A model generated the notes under the pieces. The model was not told the DNA's origin and made no database searches. It was given only the letters and a program-made list of their open reading frames with translations. Positions 36,394 through 44,881 of a DNA stretch of 64,000 bases are shown here, in pieces (within the stretch, counting starts at the first letter, position 1; the number at the start of each line of letters is the position of its first letter). The stretch is from NCBI RefSeq assembly GCF_003336675.1, contig NZ_QPII01000001.1, positions 496,001 through 560,000 of the forward strand, read 5' to 3'. This stretch comes from Billgrantia montanilacus (GTDB taxonomy: Bacteria > Pseudomonadota > Gammaproteobacteria > Pseudomonadales > Halomonadaceae). The position numbers were made by a program, and so were the translations under genes.

Positions 36394-37259
36394 GTGACCC
36401 AAGTGCCATTCGCCTTGCCGGCGGACGCCTGGCCGCCCTCTGCTGGGGCGATGAGGGGGCGCCGACCTGGCTGGCGCTGCACGGCTGGCTGGACAACGCG
36501 GCGAGCTTCACGCGCCTGGCGCCCCTTCTGGTACGCAAGCTGGGGATACGGATCGTGGCCATCGATTTCACCGGGCACGGTCATTCGCAACACGTTGCGG
36601 GCGACTATGCACTGTGGGACTACTGTCACGACTTGCTGGATGCCGCCGATGACCTGGGGCTGGAGCGGGCCACGCTGCTGGCCCATTCCATGGGGGCAGG
36701 CGTGTCCTGCCTGGTTGCTGCGGCCCTGCCGGAGCGCATCGACCGGCTGGTCCTGATCGATGGTCTTGGTGCGCTTACCACCCCGTCCGCCGACGCGGCG
36801 CAGCAGCTGCGCAAGGGGCTGCGTGCGACGCGCCGTTCCCTATCGGCCGCGCCGCGCTATCCTGATATCAGAACCGCCGTGGCGGCACGGGTAGCCGGCG
36901 GCGTGACACCGATCGATGCTGATACCGCCACTCCGGTGGTGGAGCGCAACCTGAGACATGAAGACGATGGTCATGTGCGACTGCGAACCGATGGTCGGCT
37001 GCTCTGGCCCTCTCCGGTGCGTCTGACGCCGGAGCAGGTGCTGGCACTGCTTGAGTCCATTCAGGCGCCGGTGCTGTTGATCGAAGGCGAGGGCGGCATA
37101 CTCGGCGGGCGGGAGTCGGCGGCAGCCGCACGATCGGCGGTCTCGACACTGACCCGGAGGGTGTTGCCCGGGGGGCACCACCTTCACCTGGAGCCCGGTG
37201 CGGTAGCGGCAGTAGCGGGAGCCATCCTCGAATGGCAGGCAAGGGAGACGGGCGCGTGA
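36390..37259 (+). CDS. Alpha/beta hydrolase
   Basis: 289 residues. WLALHGWLDNAASFTRLAPLL (HG motif), LLAHSMGAGVSCLVAA (nucleophile Ser in H-S-M-G) and LPGGHHLHLEPGAV (catalytic His). Close to the serine hydrolase-like (SERHL/MEST) branch in general appearance. Start overlaps the preceding hydrolase by 4 bases, and a patatin-type gene follows after 28 bp, so the three may form an ester- or lipid-hydrolysing set. Substrate unknown. Confidence 0.87.
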   Translation: MSDPSAIRLAGGRLAALCWGDEGAPTWLALHGWLDNAASFTRLAPLLVRKLGIRIVAIDFTGHGHSQHVAGDYALWDYCHDLLDAADDLGLERATLLAHSMGAGVSCLVAAALPERIDRLVLIDGLGALTTPSADAAQQLRKGLRATRRSLSAAPRYPDIRTAVAARVAGGVTPIDADTATPVVERNLRHEDDGHVRLRTDGRLLWPSPVRLTPEQVLALLESIQAPVLLIEGEGGILGGRESAAAARSAVSTLTRRVLPGGHHLHLEPGAVAAVAGAILEWQARETGA

Positions 37260-37287
37260 CTGGGAGCGACATCAGGAGTGGTGCAAT

Positions 37288-38343
37288 ATGAGTGGTTCAA
37301 TGGCAGCGAAGACCGGTAAGCGTGTCGCCTTGACCCTCGGCAGCGGAGGCGCACGGGGCTATGCCCATATCGGCGTGATCGACGTGCTGGAGTCCCGTGG
37401 CTACGAGGTCGTGGCCATTTCCGGCTGCTCCATGGGCGCAGTCATCGGCGGGATCTATGCGGCGGGAGAACTCGATGCCTATCGCGAATGGGTCTGCCAG
37501 CTCGACTATTTCGATGTGCTCAAGCTGGTGGATGTCACCTGGAGCCCCATGGGAGCCATGCGCGCCAGCAAGGTGATGAGCAAGCTGCAGGGCCTGATGG
37601 GCGACATCCAGATCGAGGACCTGCCGATTCCCTTCACCGCGGTGGCCACCGACCTGGCTCGTCAGCGTGAAGTGTGGTTCCAGTCGGGCTCTCTGCTGCG
37701 TGCCATGCGCGCCTCCATTGCCATCCCGGGGGTGATCACCCCGGTGCATATCGGTGCCCAGACGCTGGTAGACGGCGGCCTGCTCAACCCCTTGCCGATC
37801 ATCCCGACCGTATCGGCCCATGCCGACCTCATTCTGGCGGTGAATGTCACTGCGCATAGCCCGCAGCCGGTGACTCTGGAGGACCTGCTGCCGTCAGAGC
37901 CGGGTGTCGACGAGGAGGTATCAGAGAATGACTCGTCGGTGAGCGGCTGGATGGATGTGCGCGGCGCGACCCGGCGTTTTCTGGATGGGCTGGGCAATGG
38001 CGGGGAGGACGAAGACGAGAGTGATGCCGCGGCGGGGAAGGCCTCCACTGGGCGTCGCGCCTGGGGGCGGATGGACATGATCCTGGCGTCCTTCGACATT
38101 ACCCAGGCGGCACTGGCGAAATACAAGGTGGCAGGCTACCCCCCCGATATCCTGATCGAAGTCCCCAAGACGGTCTGCGGTGCGTTCGAGTTCCACCGGG
38201 CCGAAGCCCTGATACGGCTGGGACGCCACCTTACACTGCAGGCGCTGGACCAATACGAAGGGCGCTTCCACGGGGGGAGCCCCGGGATGATCGTGGAGCC
38301 GCCCCAGATGCCGGCAGACCGTGAATCGGGAGGCGGCGTGTGA
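37288..38343 (+). CDS. Patatin-like phospholipase (RssA-like)
   Basis: 351 residues. Patatin domain in the first 230: LTLGSGGARGYAHIGVI (oxyanion G-rich loop), ISGCSMGAVIGGIYAAG with Ser in G-x-S-x-G, and LVDGGLLNPLPI carrying the catalytic Asp of D-G-G. The C-terminal 100 residues include an acidic low-complexity stretch (EDEDESDAAAGK) before a conserved tail. No signal peptide. Probable cytosolic lipid acyl hydrolase. GGAG lies 12 bases upstream of the ATG. Confidence 0.9.
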   Translation: MSGSMAAKTGKRVALTLGSGGARGYAHIGVIDVLESRGYEVVAISGCSMGAVIGGIYAAGELDAYREWVCQLDYFDVLKLVDVTWSPMGAMRASKVMSKLQGLMGDIQIEDLPIPFTAVATDLARQREVWFQSGSLLRAMRASIAIPGVITPVHIGAQTLVDGGLLNPLPIIPTVSAHADLILAVNVTAHSPQPVTLEDLLPSEPGVDEEVSENDSSVSGWMDVRGATRRFLDGLGNGGEDEDESDAAAGKASTGRRAWGRMDMILASFDITQAALAKYKVAGYPPDILIEVPKTVCGAFEFHRAEALIRLGRHLTLQALDQYEGRFHGGSPGMIVEPPQMPADRESGGGV

Positions 38344-38348
38344 GTATG

Positions 38349-38924
38349 CTAGGCATCCTGGCCACGCCGGCGTAGCAGGACATAGACCGCGCCGGTGCCC
38401 CCATCGGCATCCAGTGCCGAGCAGAAGGCGAGTACCGCCGGCCATTCGCGCAGCCAGGCGTTCACGTGGCTCTTGATCACGGGGTAGTCGGCGGTGCTGC
38501 CCCACGCCTTGCCGTGCACGATCAGCACGCAGCGCATGCGACCGGCGGTAGCGTCACGCAGAAACCCCTCCAGCTCGCTGCGTGCCTCGTCCAGCGTAAG
38601 GCCGTGCAGGTCGAGCCCCGCCTCCCAGGCGATGCGCCCGCGCTTGAGCTGTGTGCGGGTGCGGTGGGGCAAGTCGGGCAGGGCAAAATCGAGCGGCTCC
38701 GATGGGCGCACGGGCTCCACGCGGCCATCGCTGGTGCGGCTGGTGGTGTCGCTGTTCCCCGCGGCAACCGCCGCGGCGCGCCGCTCGGCCGCCGACGGAT
38801 CCTTGCGGCGTGGTCGCCCGGCATCGGCACGGTCGCTGACGATACGCCTCACGCCGGCTTCATGCAGTGCCTGGCGAAAGGCGCTGACATCGTCTTCATC
38901 CGGTGGGGGGCGGCGTCGGCTCAT
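38349..38924 (-). CDS. smrA: Smr-domain nuclease, YdaL/SmrA type
   Basis: 191 residues. A charged, disordered N-terminal half (about 1-85) is followed by an Smr domain: [26 protein letters not shown] and [12 protein letters not shown], the LDLHG and HGxG motifs. Overall layout matches YdaL/SmrA, an endonuclease with RNA or DNA nicking activity. It converges with the patatin gene and is divergent from prmB. A Smr protein of the SmrB type would act on collided ribosomes; this one is closer to SmrA by its C-terminal motif. Confidence 0.85.
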   Translation of the reverse strand: MSRRRPPPDEDDVSAFRQALHEAGVRRIVSDRADAGRPRRKDPSAAERRAAAVAAGNSDTTSRTSDGRVEPVRPSEPLDFALPDLPHRTRTQLKRGRIAWEAGLDLHGLTLDEARSELEGFLRDATAGRMRCVLIVHGKAWGSTADYPVIKSHVNAWLREWPAVLAFCSALDADGGTGAVYVLLRRRGQDA

Positions 38925-39044
38925 GTGCTACTCATGGGGAGGGTTCGAGGCGCACAGTATAGCGGCCTGAGCGCGACTGTGAACCGCTGGCCGCCGCGGG
39001 TACAATCGACTCCCTGTCCCCCAACCGACCCCACAGGAACCCAC

Positions 39045-39998
39045 GTGGCCGAATCCCCCTCCGTTTCCCGTTCCACGCTCAGCCTGGACGATGCGGCCAT
39101 CAGCGCCGACCTCGTCACGCTGCGCGACTACCTGCGCTGGAGTGCCAGCGAGTTTCACCTGGCCGGCTTGTTCCACGGGCACGGCACCGATTCGCCGTGG
39201 GACGAGGCGGTAACCCTGGTGTTGGGTTCGCTGCACCTGCCCTGGAATGTCGACCCCGCGGTGCTGGATGCGCGCCTGCTGCCCATGGAGCGCCGGCGTA
39301 TCGTGGCCCTGGTACGCGAACGCATCACCACCCGGCGCCCGCTGCCGTACTTGCTGGGTGAAGCCTTCTTCGCCGGCTTTCCCTTCCACGTGGACGAAAG
39401 GGTGTTGATTCCCCGCTCCCCGATTGCCGAGCTCATCGAATCGGGGTTCGAGGCGTGGTTCCCCGGGGAGCCGCCGGCACGGGTGCTCGACCTGTGTGCC
39501 GGGTCGGGCTGCATCGGCATCGCCACGGCGCTACACCTGCCCACCTGCGACGTCGACCTGGCCGATATCAGTCCGGAAGCGCTGGCGGTGGCCAAGCAGA
39601 ACATCCAGCGTCATGACGTGGGGGCCCGGGTGCGAGCCGTGCTGTCGGATGTGTTCGATGGACTCGGCGGCCAGCGCTACGACCTGATTGCTTCCAACCC
39701 TCCCTACGTGGACGCCCATGACCTGGCGACCATGCCCTCCGAGTTTCGCCATGAGCCGACCCTGGCCCTGGAGGCTGGCCGGGATGGGCTCGACATCGTC
39801 CGACGTATCCTGCGCCAGGCGCGTGAGCATCTCACCGAGGACGGCGTACTGATCGTCGAAGTGGGCAATTCGGACCGCCACCTGGAGTCAGCCTTCCCCG
39901 AGGTCCCTTTCCTGTGGCTCGACTTCGAGCGCGGCGGCCAGGGGGTCTTTGCCCTTACCGCCGCAGACCTCGACGCCCATGCGGCGTCCTTCGCCTGA
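39045..39998 (+). CDS. prmB: Ribosomal protein L3 N5-glutamine methyltransferase
   Basis: 317 residues from GTG 39045; AGGA is 6 bases upstream. N-terminal helical domain, then a SAM-dependent methyltransferase fold: [18 protein letters not shown] (SAM loop) and IASNPPYVD (NPPY, the amide-methylation signature). The insertion [22 protein letters not shown] is the PrmB/HemK pattern, and the next gene is aroC, the normal neighbour of prmB. It methylates a glutamine of ribosomal protein L3. TACAAT at 39001-39006 may be its -10 box. Confidence 0.94.
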   Translation: MAESPSVSRSTLSLDDAAISADLVTLRDYLRWSASEFHLAGLFHGHGTDSPWDEAVTLVLGSLHLPWNVDPAVLDARLLPMERRRIVALVRERITTRRPLPYLLGEAFFAGFPFHVDERVLIPRSPIAELIESGFEAWFPGEPPARVLDLCAGSGCIGIATALHLPTCDVDLADISPEALAVAKQNIQRHDVGARVRAVLSDVFDGLGGQRYDLIASNPPYVDAHDLATMPSEFRHEPTLALEAGRDGLDIVRRILRQAREHLTEDGVLIVEVGNSDRHLESAFPEVPFLWLDFERGGQGVFALTAADLDAHAASFA

Positions 39999-40042
39999 TC
40001 GCTGGCAGCGATCATCGACAGAATCATTGAGGAAGCACGCCC

Positions 40043-41128
40043 ATGTCCGGCAACACATTCGGCAAGCTGTTCACTGTTACCACGTTCGGCGAAAGCCACG
40101 GGCCGGCACTCGGCGCCATCGTCGACGGCTGCCCGCCGGGCCTGCCGTTGACCGAGGCCGACCTGCAGCAGGACCTGGACCGTCGGCGCCCTGGCACGTC
40201 ACGTCACACCACGCAGCGCCGCGAGCCCGACCAGGTGAAGATTCTCTCCGGCGTGTTCGAGGGGGTGACCACGGGTACCTCCATCGGACTGCTGATCGAG
40301 AACACCGACCAGCGTTCCAAGGATTATTCGAACATCAAGGATCAGTTCCGGCCTGCTCACGCCGACTACAGCTACCATCACAAGTATGGTATCCGCGATT
40401 ACCGGGGCGGTGGCCGCTCCAGCGCCCGGGAAACCGCGCTGCGGGTAGCGGCGGGGGGCATTGCCAAGAAGTACCTGGCTACCCATGGCATCGAGGTGCG
40501 CGGCTACATGAGCCAGCTCGGCCCCATCGAGATTGCCTTCAAGAGCTGGGACGCGGTGGGCGACAATCCCTTCTTCTGCCCCGACCCGGATAGGGTGGCC
40601 GAGCTCGAGGCCTTCATGGACGAGCTGCGCCGGGCCCAGGATTCAGTGGGGGCGAAGATCACCGTGGTGGCCGATGGCCTGCCGCCGGGGCTCGGTGAGC
40701 CCGTTTTCGACCGGCTCGATGCCGAGCTGGCTCATGGTTTGATGAGCATCAATGCCGTCAAGGGCGTGGAGATCGGTGACGGCTTTGCCGCCGTGGCGCA
40801 GCGGGGCAGTGAGCACCGCGACGAGATGACGCCGGAGGGGTTTCTCTCCAATCACGCCGGTGGCGTGCTCGGTGGCATCTCCTCGGGACAGCAACTGGTC
40901 GCGCACCTGGCGCTCAAGCCCACCTCCAGCATCACCACGCCGGGGCGCTCCATCGACGTGCATGGTCAGCCGGTCGAGGTTGTCACCAAGGGGCGCCATG
41001 ACCCCTGCGTGGGGATCCGCGCCACGCCGATCGCCGAAGCGATGATGGCGCTGACCCTGATGGACCACCTGTTGCGTCATCGGGCGCAGAATGCCGATGT
41101 GCGTGTCACCACGCCGGTGCTGCGCTGA
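40043..41128 (+). CDS. aroC: Chorismate synthase
   Basis: 361 residues. [47 protein letters not shown] and [19 protein letters not shown] are the three classical signatures. It makes chorismate, the last shared step of aromatic amino-acid synthesis, with reduced FMN as cofactor. GAGGAA lies 8 bases before the ATG. It follows prmB by 44 bp. The tryptophan genes at the right of the window use its product. Confidence 0.98.
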   Translation: MSGNTFGKLFTVTTFGESHGPALGAIVDGCPPGLPLTEADLQQDLDRRRPGTSRHTTQRREPDQVKILSGVFEGVTTGTSIGLLIENTDQRSKDYSNIKDQFRPAHADYSYHHKYGIRDYRGGGRSSARETALRVAAGGIAKKYLATHGIEVRGYMSQLGPIEIAFKSWDAVGDNPFFCPDPDRVAELEAFMDELRRAQDSVGAKITVVADGLPPGLGEPVFDRLDAELAHGLMSINAVKGVEIGDGFAAVAQRGSEHRDEMTPEGFLSNHAGGVLGGISSGQQLVAHLALKPTSSITTPGRSIDVHGQPVEVVTKGRHDPCVGIRATPIAEAMMALTLMDHLLRHRAQNADVRVTTPVLR

Positions 41129-41202
41129 ATCGGATTCCGGGTTAGGCCCGCTGGGCCTGGCTGACTGCTACACTCAACAGACCACTTGAGCCGAGTACTG
41201 CC

Positions 41203-41655
41203 ATGAAGATCAACGTCGAGTTCGACCTGACCCCTGACGAGTTCCGCCGCTCCCTGGGCCTGCCCGATGTCGAGGCTTTCCAGCAGGACTTGCTGAACCG
41301 GATTCACAAGCAGATGGAGTCCGGTGTCGAGGGCTATGACCCCATGAGCCTGATGCAGCCTTTCCTGCAGCAACAGGGGCTCTCTCAGGGGCTTTCCCAG
41401 GGCATGAGCCAGGGGTTGTCTCAAGGGCTCGCCAGCTTTGGTACCTACCAGCAGATGATGCTGGATATGCTGCGCAAGGCCAGTAGCGGCAGAGCGGAGC
41501 AAGCAGAATCCAAAGAGGAAAGAGCGGGCGCAGAAAAGGAAAAGGCAGAGGCCAAGGGCAAGCAGACGCCAGAGCGTGAGCCGGCCGAGGCAAAGAAGAG
41601 CAGCAAGCGGGCAGGAACGGCAAGTGCTCGCTCGCGGTCGCGACGCAGTGAGTGA
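41203..41655 (+). CDS. DUF6489-like protein of the PHA locus, repetitive middle and basic tail
   Basis: 150 residues. The N-terminus (MKINVEFDLTPDEFRRSLGLPDV) looks like the small DUF6489-type family. Residues 58-77 are five copies of Q-G-L/M-S-. The last 60 residues are rich in Lys, Ala, Glu and Ser and end in a strongly basic KSSKRAGTASARSRSRRSE, resembling the histone-like tails of phasins PhaF and PhaI. Placed two genes before phaC and next to a phasin, it may bind PHA granules, DNA or both. No ribosome site clearly stands out (GAGCCGAG at about 11 bases). Confidence 0.7.
   Translation: MKINVEFDLTPDEFRRSLGLPDVEAFQQDLLNRIHKQMESGVEGYDPMSLMQPFLQQQGLSQGLSQGMSQGLSQGLASFGTYQQMMLDMLRKASSGRAEQAESKEERAGAEKEKAEAKGKQTPEREPAEAKKSSKRAGTASARSRSRRSE
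41374..41433 (+). repeat. Five 12-bp in-frame repeats encoding QG(L/M)S
   Basis: Units such as CAGGGGCTCTCT, CAGGGGCTTTCC, CAGGGCATGAGC, CAGGGGTTGTCT and CAAGGGCTCGCC follow one another within the DUF6489-like gene. Copy-number change would keep the frame. Confidence 0.85.
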
Positions 41656-41857
41656 GCCGGCCGGGACAATGGCTTCTGGGTGAGACATCGGTGAGTGTGC
41701 CACCTTGATGGAGCAACATTAAGTTGCAACCAAGGGCGTGTCAGACTACGCTTTGTGCAGTGCAGCATTCATGCCGTGCAGCTTGACTGATGGTTGATCG
41801 GTGCTGCGCCCGCATGACTCTAGGCCTACAGCTTCAGGTCCACAGGAGGTTACCGCC

Positions 41858-42295
41858 ATGCAGGACAAGATGATCGACAACTTCAATCAGCAGACGCGCC
41901 GCTTCTTCGAGCCGATGCGCAAGCTCAACTCGCTGATGCTCGGCAATATGGAAAAGATGACCGAGTACCAGTTGGAGGCCATGAAACGCTACAGTCAACT
42001 GGGTACCGAGCGTATGCGCAGTGCCTCGGAAATCAGTGACGCCGAGGATCTCCAGCAGTTCGGCGCTCAGCAGGCCGAGATGATGAACGAGCTCTCCAAG
42101 CAGATGATGGAGGATGCCGAGGCCTTGAACCAGATGAGCCAGGAGTTCCGCTCGGAGCTGGAGAAACTGCTCGGTGAGGCCGGCCAGCAGCTGGCCGATC
42201 AGGCAAGCCAGAGCGGGGCGAGTGCCAAACCGGCCAGTTCGGGCAAGTCCGACACTCCGGCCAAGGCAACCAGTCAGTCTTCGCGCAAGAGCTGA
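41858..42295 (+). CDS. phaP: Phasin, PHA granule-associated protein
   Basis: 145 residues from ATG 41858 (AGGAGG 9 bases upstream). Phasin-like amphipathic helices: NQQTRRFFEPMRKLNSLMLGNMEKMTEYQLEAMKRYSQLGTERM, then AEMMNELSKQMMEDAEALNQM. The C-terminus is a Ser/Ala/Lys/Thr-rich disordered tail (about 118-145). Phasins coat PHA granules and control their size. The next gene is phaC, 125 bp downstream and beyond two hairpins. Several TGCAG motifs (41756, 41761, 41777) lie upstream. Confidence 0.9.
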   Translation: MQDKMIDNFNQQTRRFFEPMRKLNSLMLGNMEKMTEYQLEAMKRYSQLGTERMRSASEISDAEDLQQFGAQQAEMMNELSKQMMEDAEALNQMSQEFRSELEKLLGEAGQQLADQASQSGASAKPASSGKSDTPAKATSQSSRKS

Positions 42296-42307
42296 AAAAA
42301 GTCTAGG

Positions 42308-42378
42308 CGCCGCCCGGCAAGCTCCGGGCGGCGTTGCCGCCTCCACAGCGCCCTCCCGCAGGGTCCTGTGGAGGCGGC
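42308..42378 (+). terminator. Two consecutive strong hairpins between phaP and phaC
   Basis: Hairpin 1: CGCCGCCCGG / CCGGGCGGCG (10 bp, 42308-42333). Hairpin 2: GCCGCCTCCACAG / CTGTGGAGGCGGC (13 bp, 42336-42378) with an inner CCCT/AGGG. Neither has a long T-run, so partial termination or mRNA processing is likely, giving more phasin than synthase. Confidence 0.65.
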
Positions 42379-42420
42379 TCGTTGAAAGTCATGCCGTGAG
42401 TCGATGATCAGGAGTGGGCA

Positions 42421-44256
42421 ATGCTGTCAGGGTTGGAAGGTCCATCACAAGTCGAGTGGGAAGAGTGGAATGCGCAGCTGCAGGAAATGGGGCAGCAGTA
42501 TCAGGCGCTAATGCAGGACCTCCTCGCAAAAATGGCGCCCGATGCGGCGGCCGACACTATCCATAGCGATATGCGGGAAGCCTTCCAGGCTGGCGCCGAG
42601 TCCCTGATGCGTAATCCTCAGCTGGTGTGGCAGACCCAGGCCCGCCTGCTCCAGGATCAATGGCAGCTGTGGCAGAACGCCCTGCGGTCCGCCAACGGCG
42701 AGCCGGTCGACCCCCTGGTGGTACCCCAGCGCGGCGATCGACGTTTCAGCGACGAGGCCTGGACCAATGATCCCTACTACCAGGCGATCATGCAGCAGTA
42801 TCTACTCTTTTCGCGCCTGGTCGAAGAACTGATCGAACGCCTGGAGGGGCTTCCCGAGCAGCAGAAGCGCAACCTGGCCTTCTATGCTCGCCAACTGGTC
42901 AATGCCATGGCGCCGACCAACTTCATCTCCACCAACCCCGAAGTGATGCGGCGTACCATGGAGACCCGTGGCCAGAATTTGGTCGATGGCCTGACCCGGC
43001 TGCGCGAGGACCTGGCCAATTCCGCCGATGGGCTGAATGTGAGCATGACCGATCGCAGCGCCTTCGAGGTGGGTGAGAACATCGCCGTGACGCCCGGTCA
43101 TGTGGTGTTCGAGAATGAACTGATCCAGTTGCTCCAGTACACGCCCACGACCGAGACGGTGTTCAAGACGCCGCTGCTGGTCGTGCCGCCCTGGATCAAC
43201 AAGTACTATATTCTCGACCTGCGCCAGGACAATTCCATGGTCAAGTGGCTGGTGGATCAGGGCCACACCGTGTTCCTGATCTCCTGGCGCAATCCAGGAC
43301 CAGAACAGCGGGACCTGACCTGGGCCGACTACATGCAGATGGGGCCGATCACCGCCATGGAAGCCATCGAGCAGGCCTGTGGCGAGAAATCGGTCAATCT
43401 GCTCAGCTACTGTGTCGGTGGAACCCTGACGGCCTCCACAGTGGCCTATCTCACCAGCACCCGCCGTGGCCGCAAGGTCAGGTCCGTGACCTACATGGCC
43501 ACCCTGCAGGACTTCCGCGACCCGGGTGAGATCGGTGTACTCTTGAGCGAGCCGGTTCTGGCGGGGATCGAGGCTCGACTCGAGAAGGATGGCTATCTCG
43601 ACGGCCGTTCAATGGCCTATACCTTCAATCTGTTGCGCGAGAACGATCTCTTCTGGTCCTTCTATGTCAGCAACTACCTGAAGGGCGAGAACCCGGCGCC
43701 ATTCGACCTGCTTTACTGGAACACCGACGGCACCAACCTGCCGGCGGCGACGCACGGCTGGTATCTGCGCAGCATGTATCTTGAGAATCGACTGGTGCAG
43801 CCCGGCGGTATCGAGCTGGACGGAGTCAAGATCGACCTGCGCAAGGTTTCTACGCCGAGCTACTTCGTCTCTACTCGCGACGACCATATCGCCAAGTGGA
43901 ACAGCACCTACTACGGCGCGCTGCTGCCCAAGGGGCCGACGACGTTCGTGCTGGGTGGTTCCGGTCATATCGCCGGTATCGTCAACCCACCGCACAAGAA
44001 CAAGTATGGCTACTGGACCAACAGCGAGTTGCCCGACAGCCATGAGGAGTGGCTGGCCGGCGCCGAGGGTCACGAGGGATCCTGGTGGCCACACTGGCAG
44101 CAGTGGATGACCGAGGGCGGCTACGCCGACCCGGAGAAGATGGTGCCGGCACGTCAGCCGGGCGAGGGCGAATTGCCGCTGCTTGAGGAAGCGCCGGGGC
44201 GCTACGTGCGCATGACCATTCCCGAGGTGCTGGGAGAAGTGCCGCCGAAGGAGTAA
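42421..44256 (+). CDS. phaC: Class I poly(3-hydroxyalkanoate) synthase
   Basis: 611 residues. Alpha/beta-hydrolase-like synthase with the lipase-box-like LSYCVGGTLTAS and catalytic Cys331, STRDDHIAKW (catalytic Asp) and GGSGHIAGIVNPP (catalytic His); PWINKYYILDLRQDNSMVKWLVDQGHTVFLISWRNP is the conserved block before. It polymerises hydroxyacyl-CoA into storage polyester on granules. Length and the lack of a neighbouring phaE support class I. phaA and phaB are not in the window. GGAG lies 10 bases before the ATG. Confidence 0.96.
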   Translation: MLSGLEGPSQVEWEEWNAQLQEMGQQYQALMQDLLAKMAPDAAADTIHSDMREAFQAGAESLMRNPQLVWQTQARLLQDQWQLWQNALRSANGEPVDPLVVPQRGDRRFSDEAWTNDPYYQAIMQQYLLFSRLVEELIERLEGLPEQQKRNLAFYARQLVNAMAPTNFISTNPEVMRRTMETRGQNLVDGLTRLREDLANSADGLNVSMTDRSAFEVGENIAVTPGHVVFENELIQLLQYTPTTETVFKTPLLVVPPWINKYYILDLRQDNSMVKWLVDQGHTVFLISWRNPGPEQRDLTWADYMQMGPITAMEAIEQACGEKSVNLLSYCVGGTLTASTVAYLTSTRRGRKVRSVTYMATLQDFRDPGEIGVLLSEPVLAGIEARLEKDGYLDGRSMAYTFNLLRENDLFWSFYVSNYLKGENPAPFDLLYWNTDGTNLPAATHGWYLRSMYLENRLVQPGGIELDGVKIDLRKVSTPSYFVSTRDDHIAKWNSTYYGALLPKGPTTFVLGGSGHIAGIVNPPHKNKYGYWTNSELPDSHEEWLAGAEGHEGSWWPHWQQWMTEGGYADPEKMVPARQPGEGELPLLEEAPGRYVRMTIPEVLGEVPPKE

Positions 44257-44282
44257 TCGGCAGGCATCGACGAGAAAGAATC

Positions 44283-44318
44283 AACGTGGCCCGCCTTGAG
44301 CGGGCCACGTTTTTTTTG
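44283..44318 (+). terminator. Rho-independent terminator after phaC
   Basis: ACGTGGCCCGC and GCGGGCCACGT form a perfect 11-bp stem, followed by seven Ts. Confidence 0.9.
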
Positions 44319-44330
44319 GCGATGCAAGGT

Positions 44331-44851
44331 CAGTGGTTATTGCGAGTGCTGGGCGACACCGCCGGGAGTCCTTCGGCCACCAGTCGCCGATACCTAGGAC
44401 CGGAGCTAAAGCTGCTCCAACAGTTTTTTCTCTCTCCTTTGGAGGAAAAGACCGCTGTTGGAGCGCTGGTCCCCATCGCGACTGGCGCCGGCAGGCGCCT
44501 CGGCGTAGGCCGAGAGGGCAGTGGTTATCGCCAGCTTTGGCAACACCGCCGGGAGGCTTTCAGCCTCCAGTCGCGAGCTAAAGCTGCTCCAACAGTTTTT
44601 TCTCTCCCCTTGGCGGAGAGTATCGCTGTTGTAGCGCTCGGTTCGGCGCTCCGAGTTTCTATCGCGACGGGCGCCTCGGCGGAGGCTGGCGCGTTAGAGG
44701 CTATCGCGAATGCTGGGCAACACCGCCGGGAGGCTTTCAGCCTCCAGTCGCGAGCTAAAGCTGCTCCAACAGTTTTTTCTCTCTCCTTTGGATGACAGGA
44801 TCGCTGTTGGAGCGCCGCTCTGCGTCGCGACTGGCGCCGGCAGGCGCCCCG
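44331..44851. repeat. Three tandem REP-like repeat units (about 160-188 bp each)
   Basis: Units start near 44331, 44519 and 44693. Each carries GCAACACCGCCGGGAGGCTTT-like sequence with a GGAGG/CCTCC inverted pair, then AGCTAAAGCTGCTCCAACAG (second repeat arm CTGTTGGAGCG after about 40 bases) with TTTTTTCTCTC between, then TCGCGACTGGCGCCGGC. The GCTCCAACAG blocks are at 44414, 44586 and 44763. Copy 1 is degenerate in the first part. The inverted arms and the extragenic site between converging genes fit REP/BIME elements. This array fills the 625-bp gap between phaC and lnt; no gene seen. Confidence 0.85.
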
Positions 44852-44881
44852 CGGAAGCACCATAGCCCGAAACCACCACGC

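Noticed and set aside
44331..44851. CRISPR array
   Set aside because: Units are about 160-188 bp with inner inverted repeats and no short regular repeats or unique spacers; no cas genes nearby. REP-like explanation fits better.
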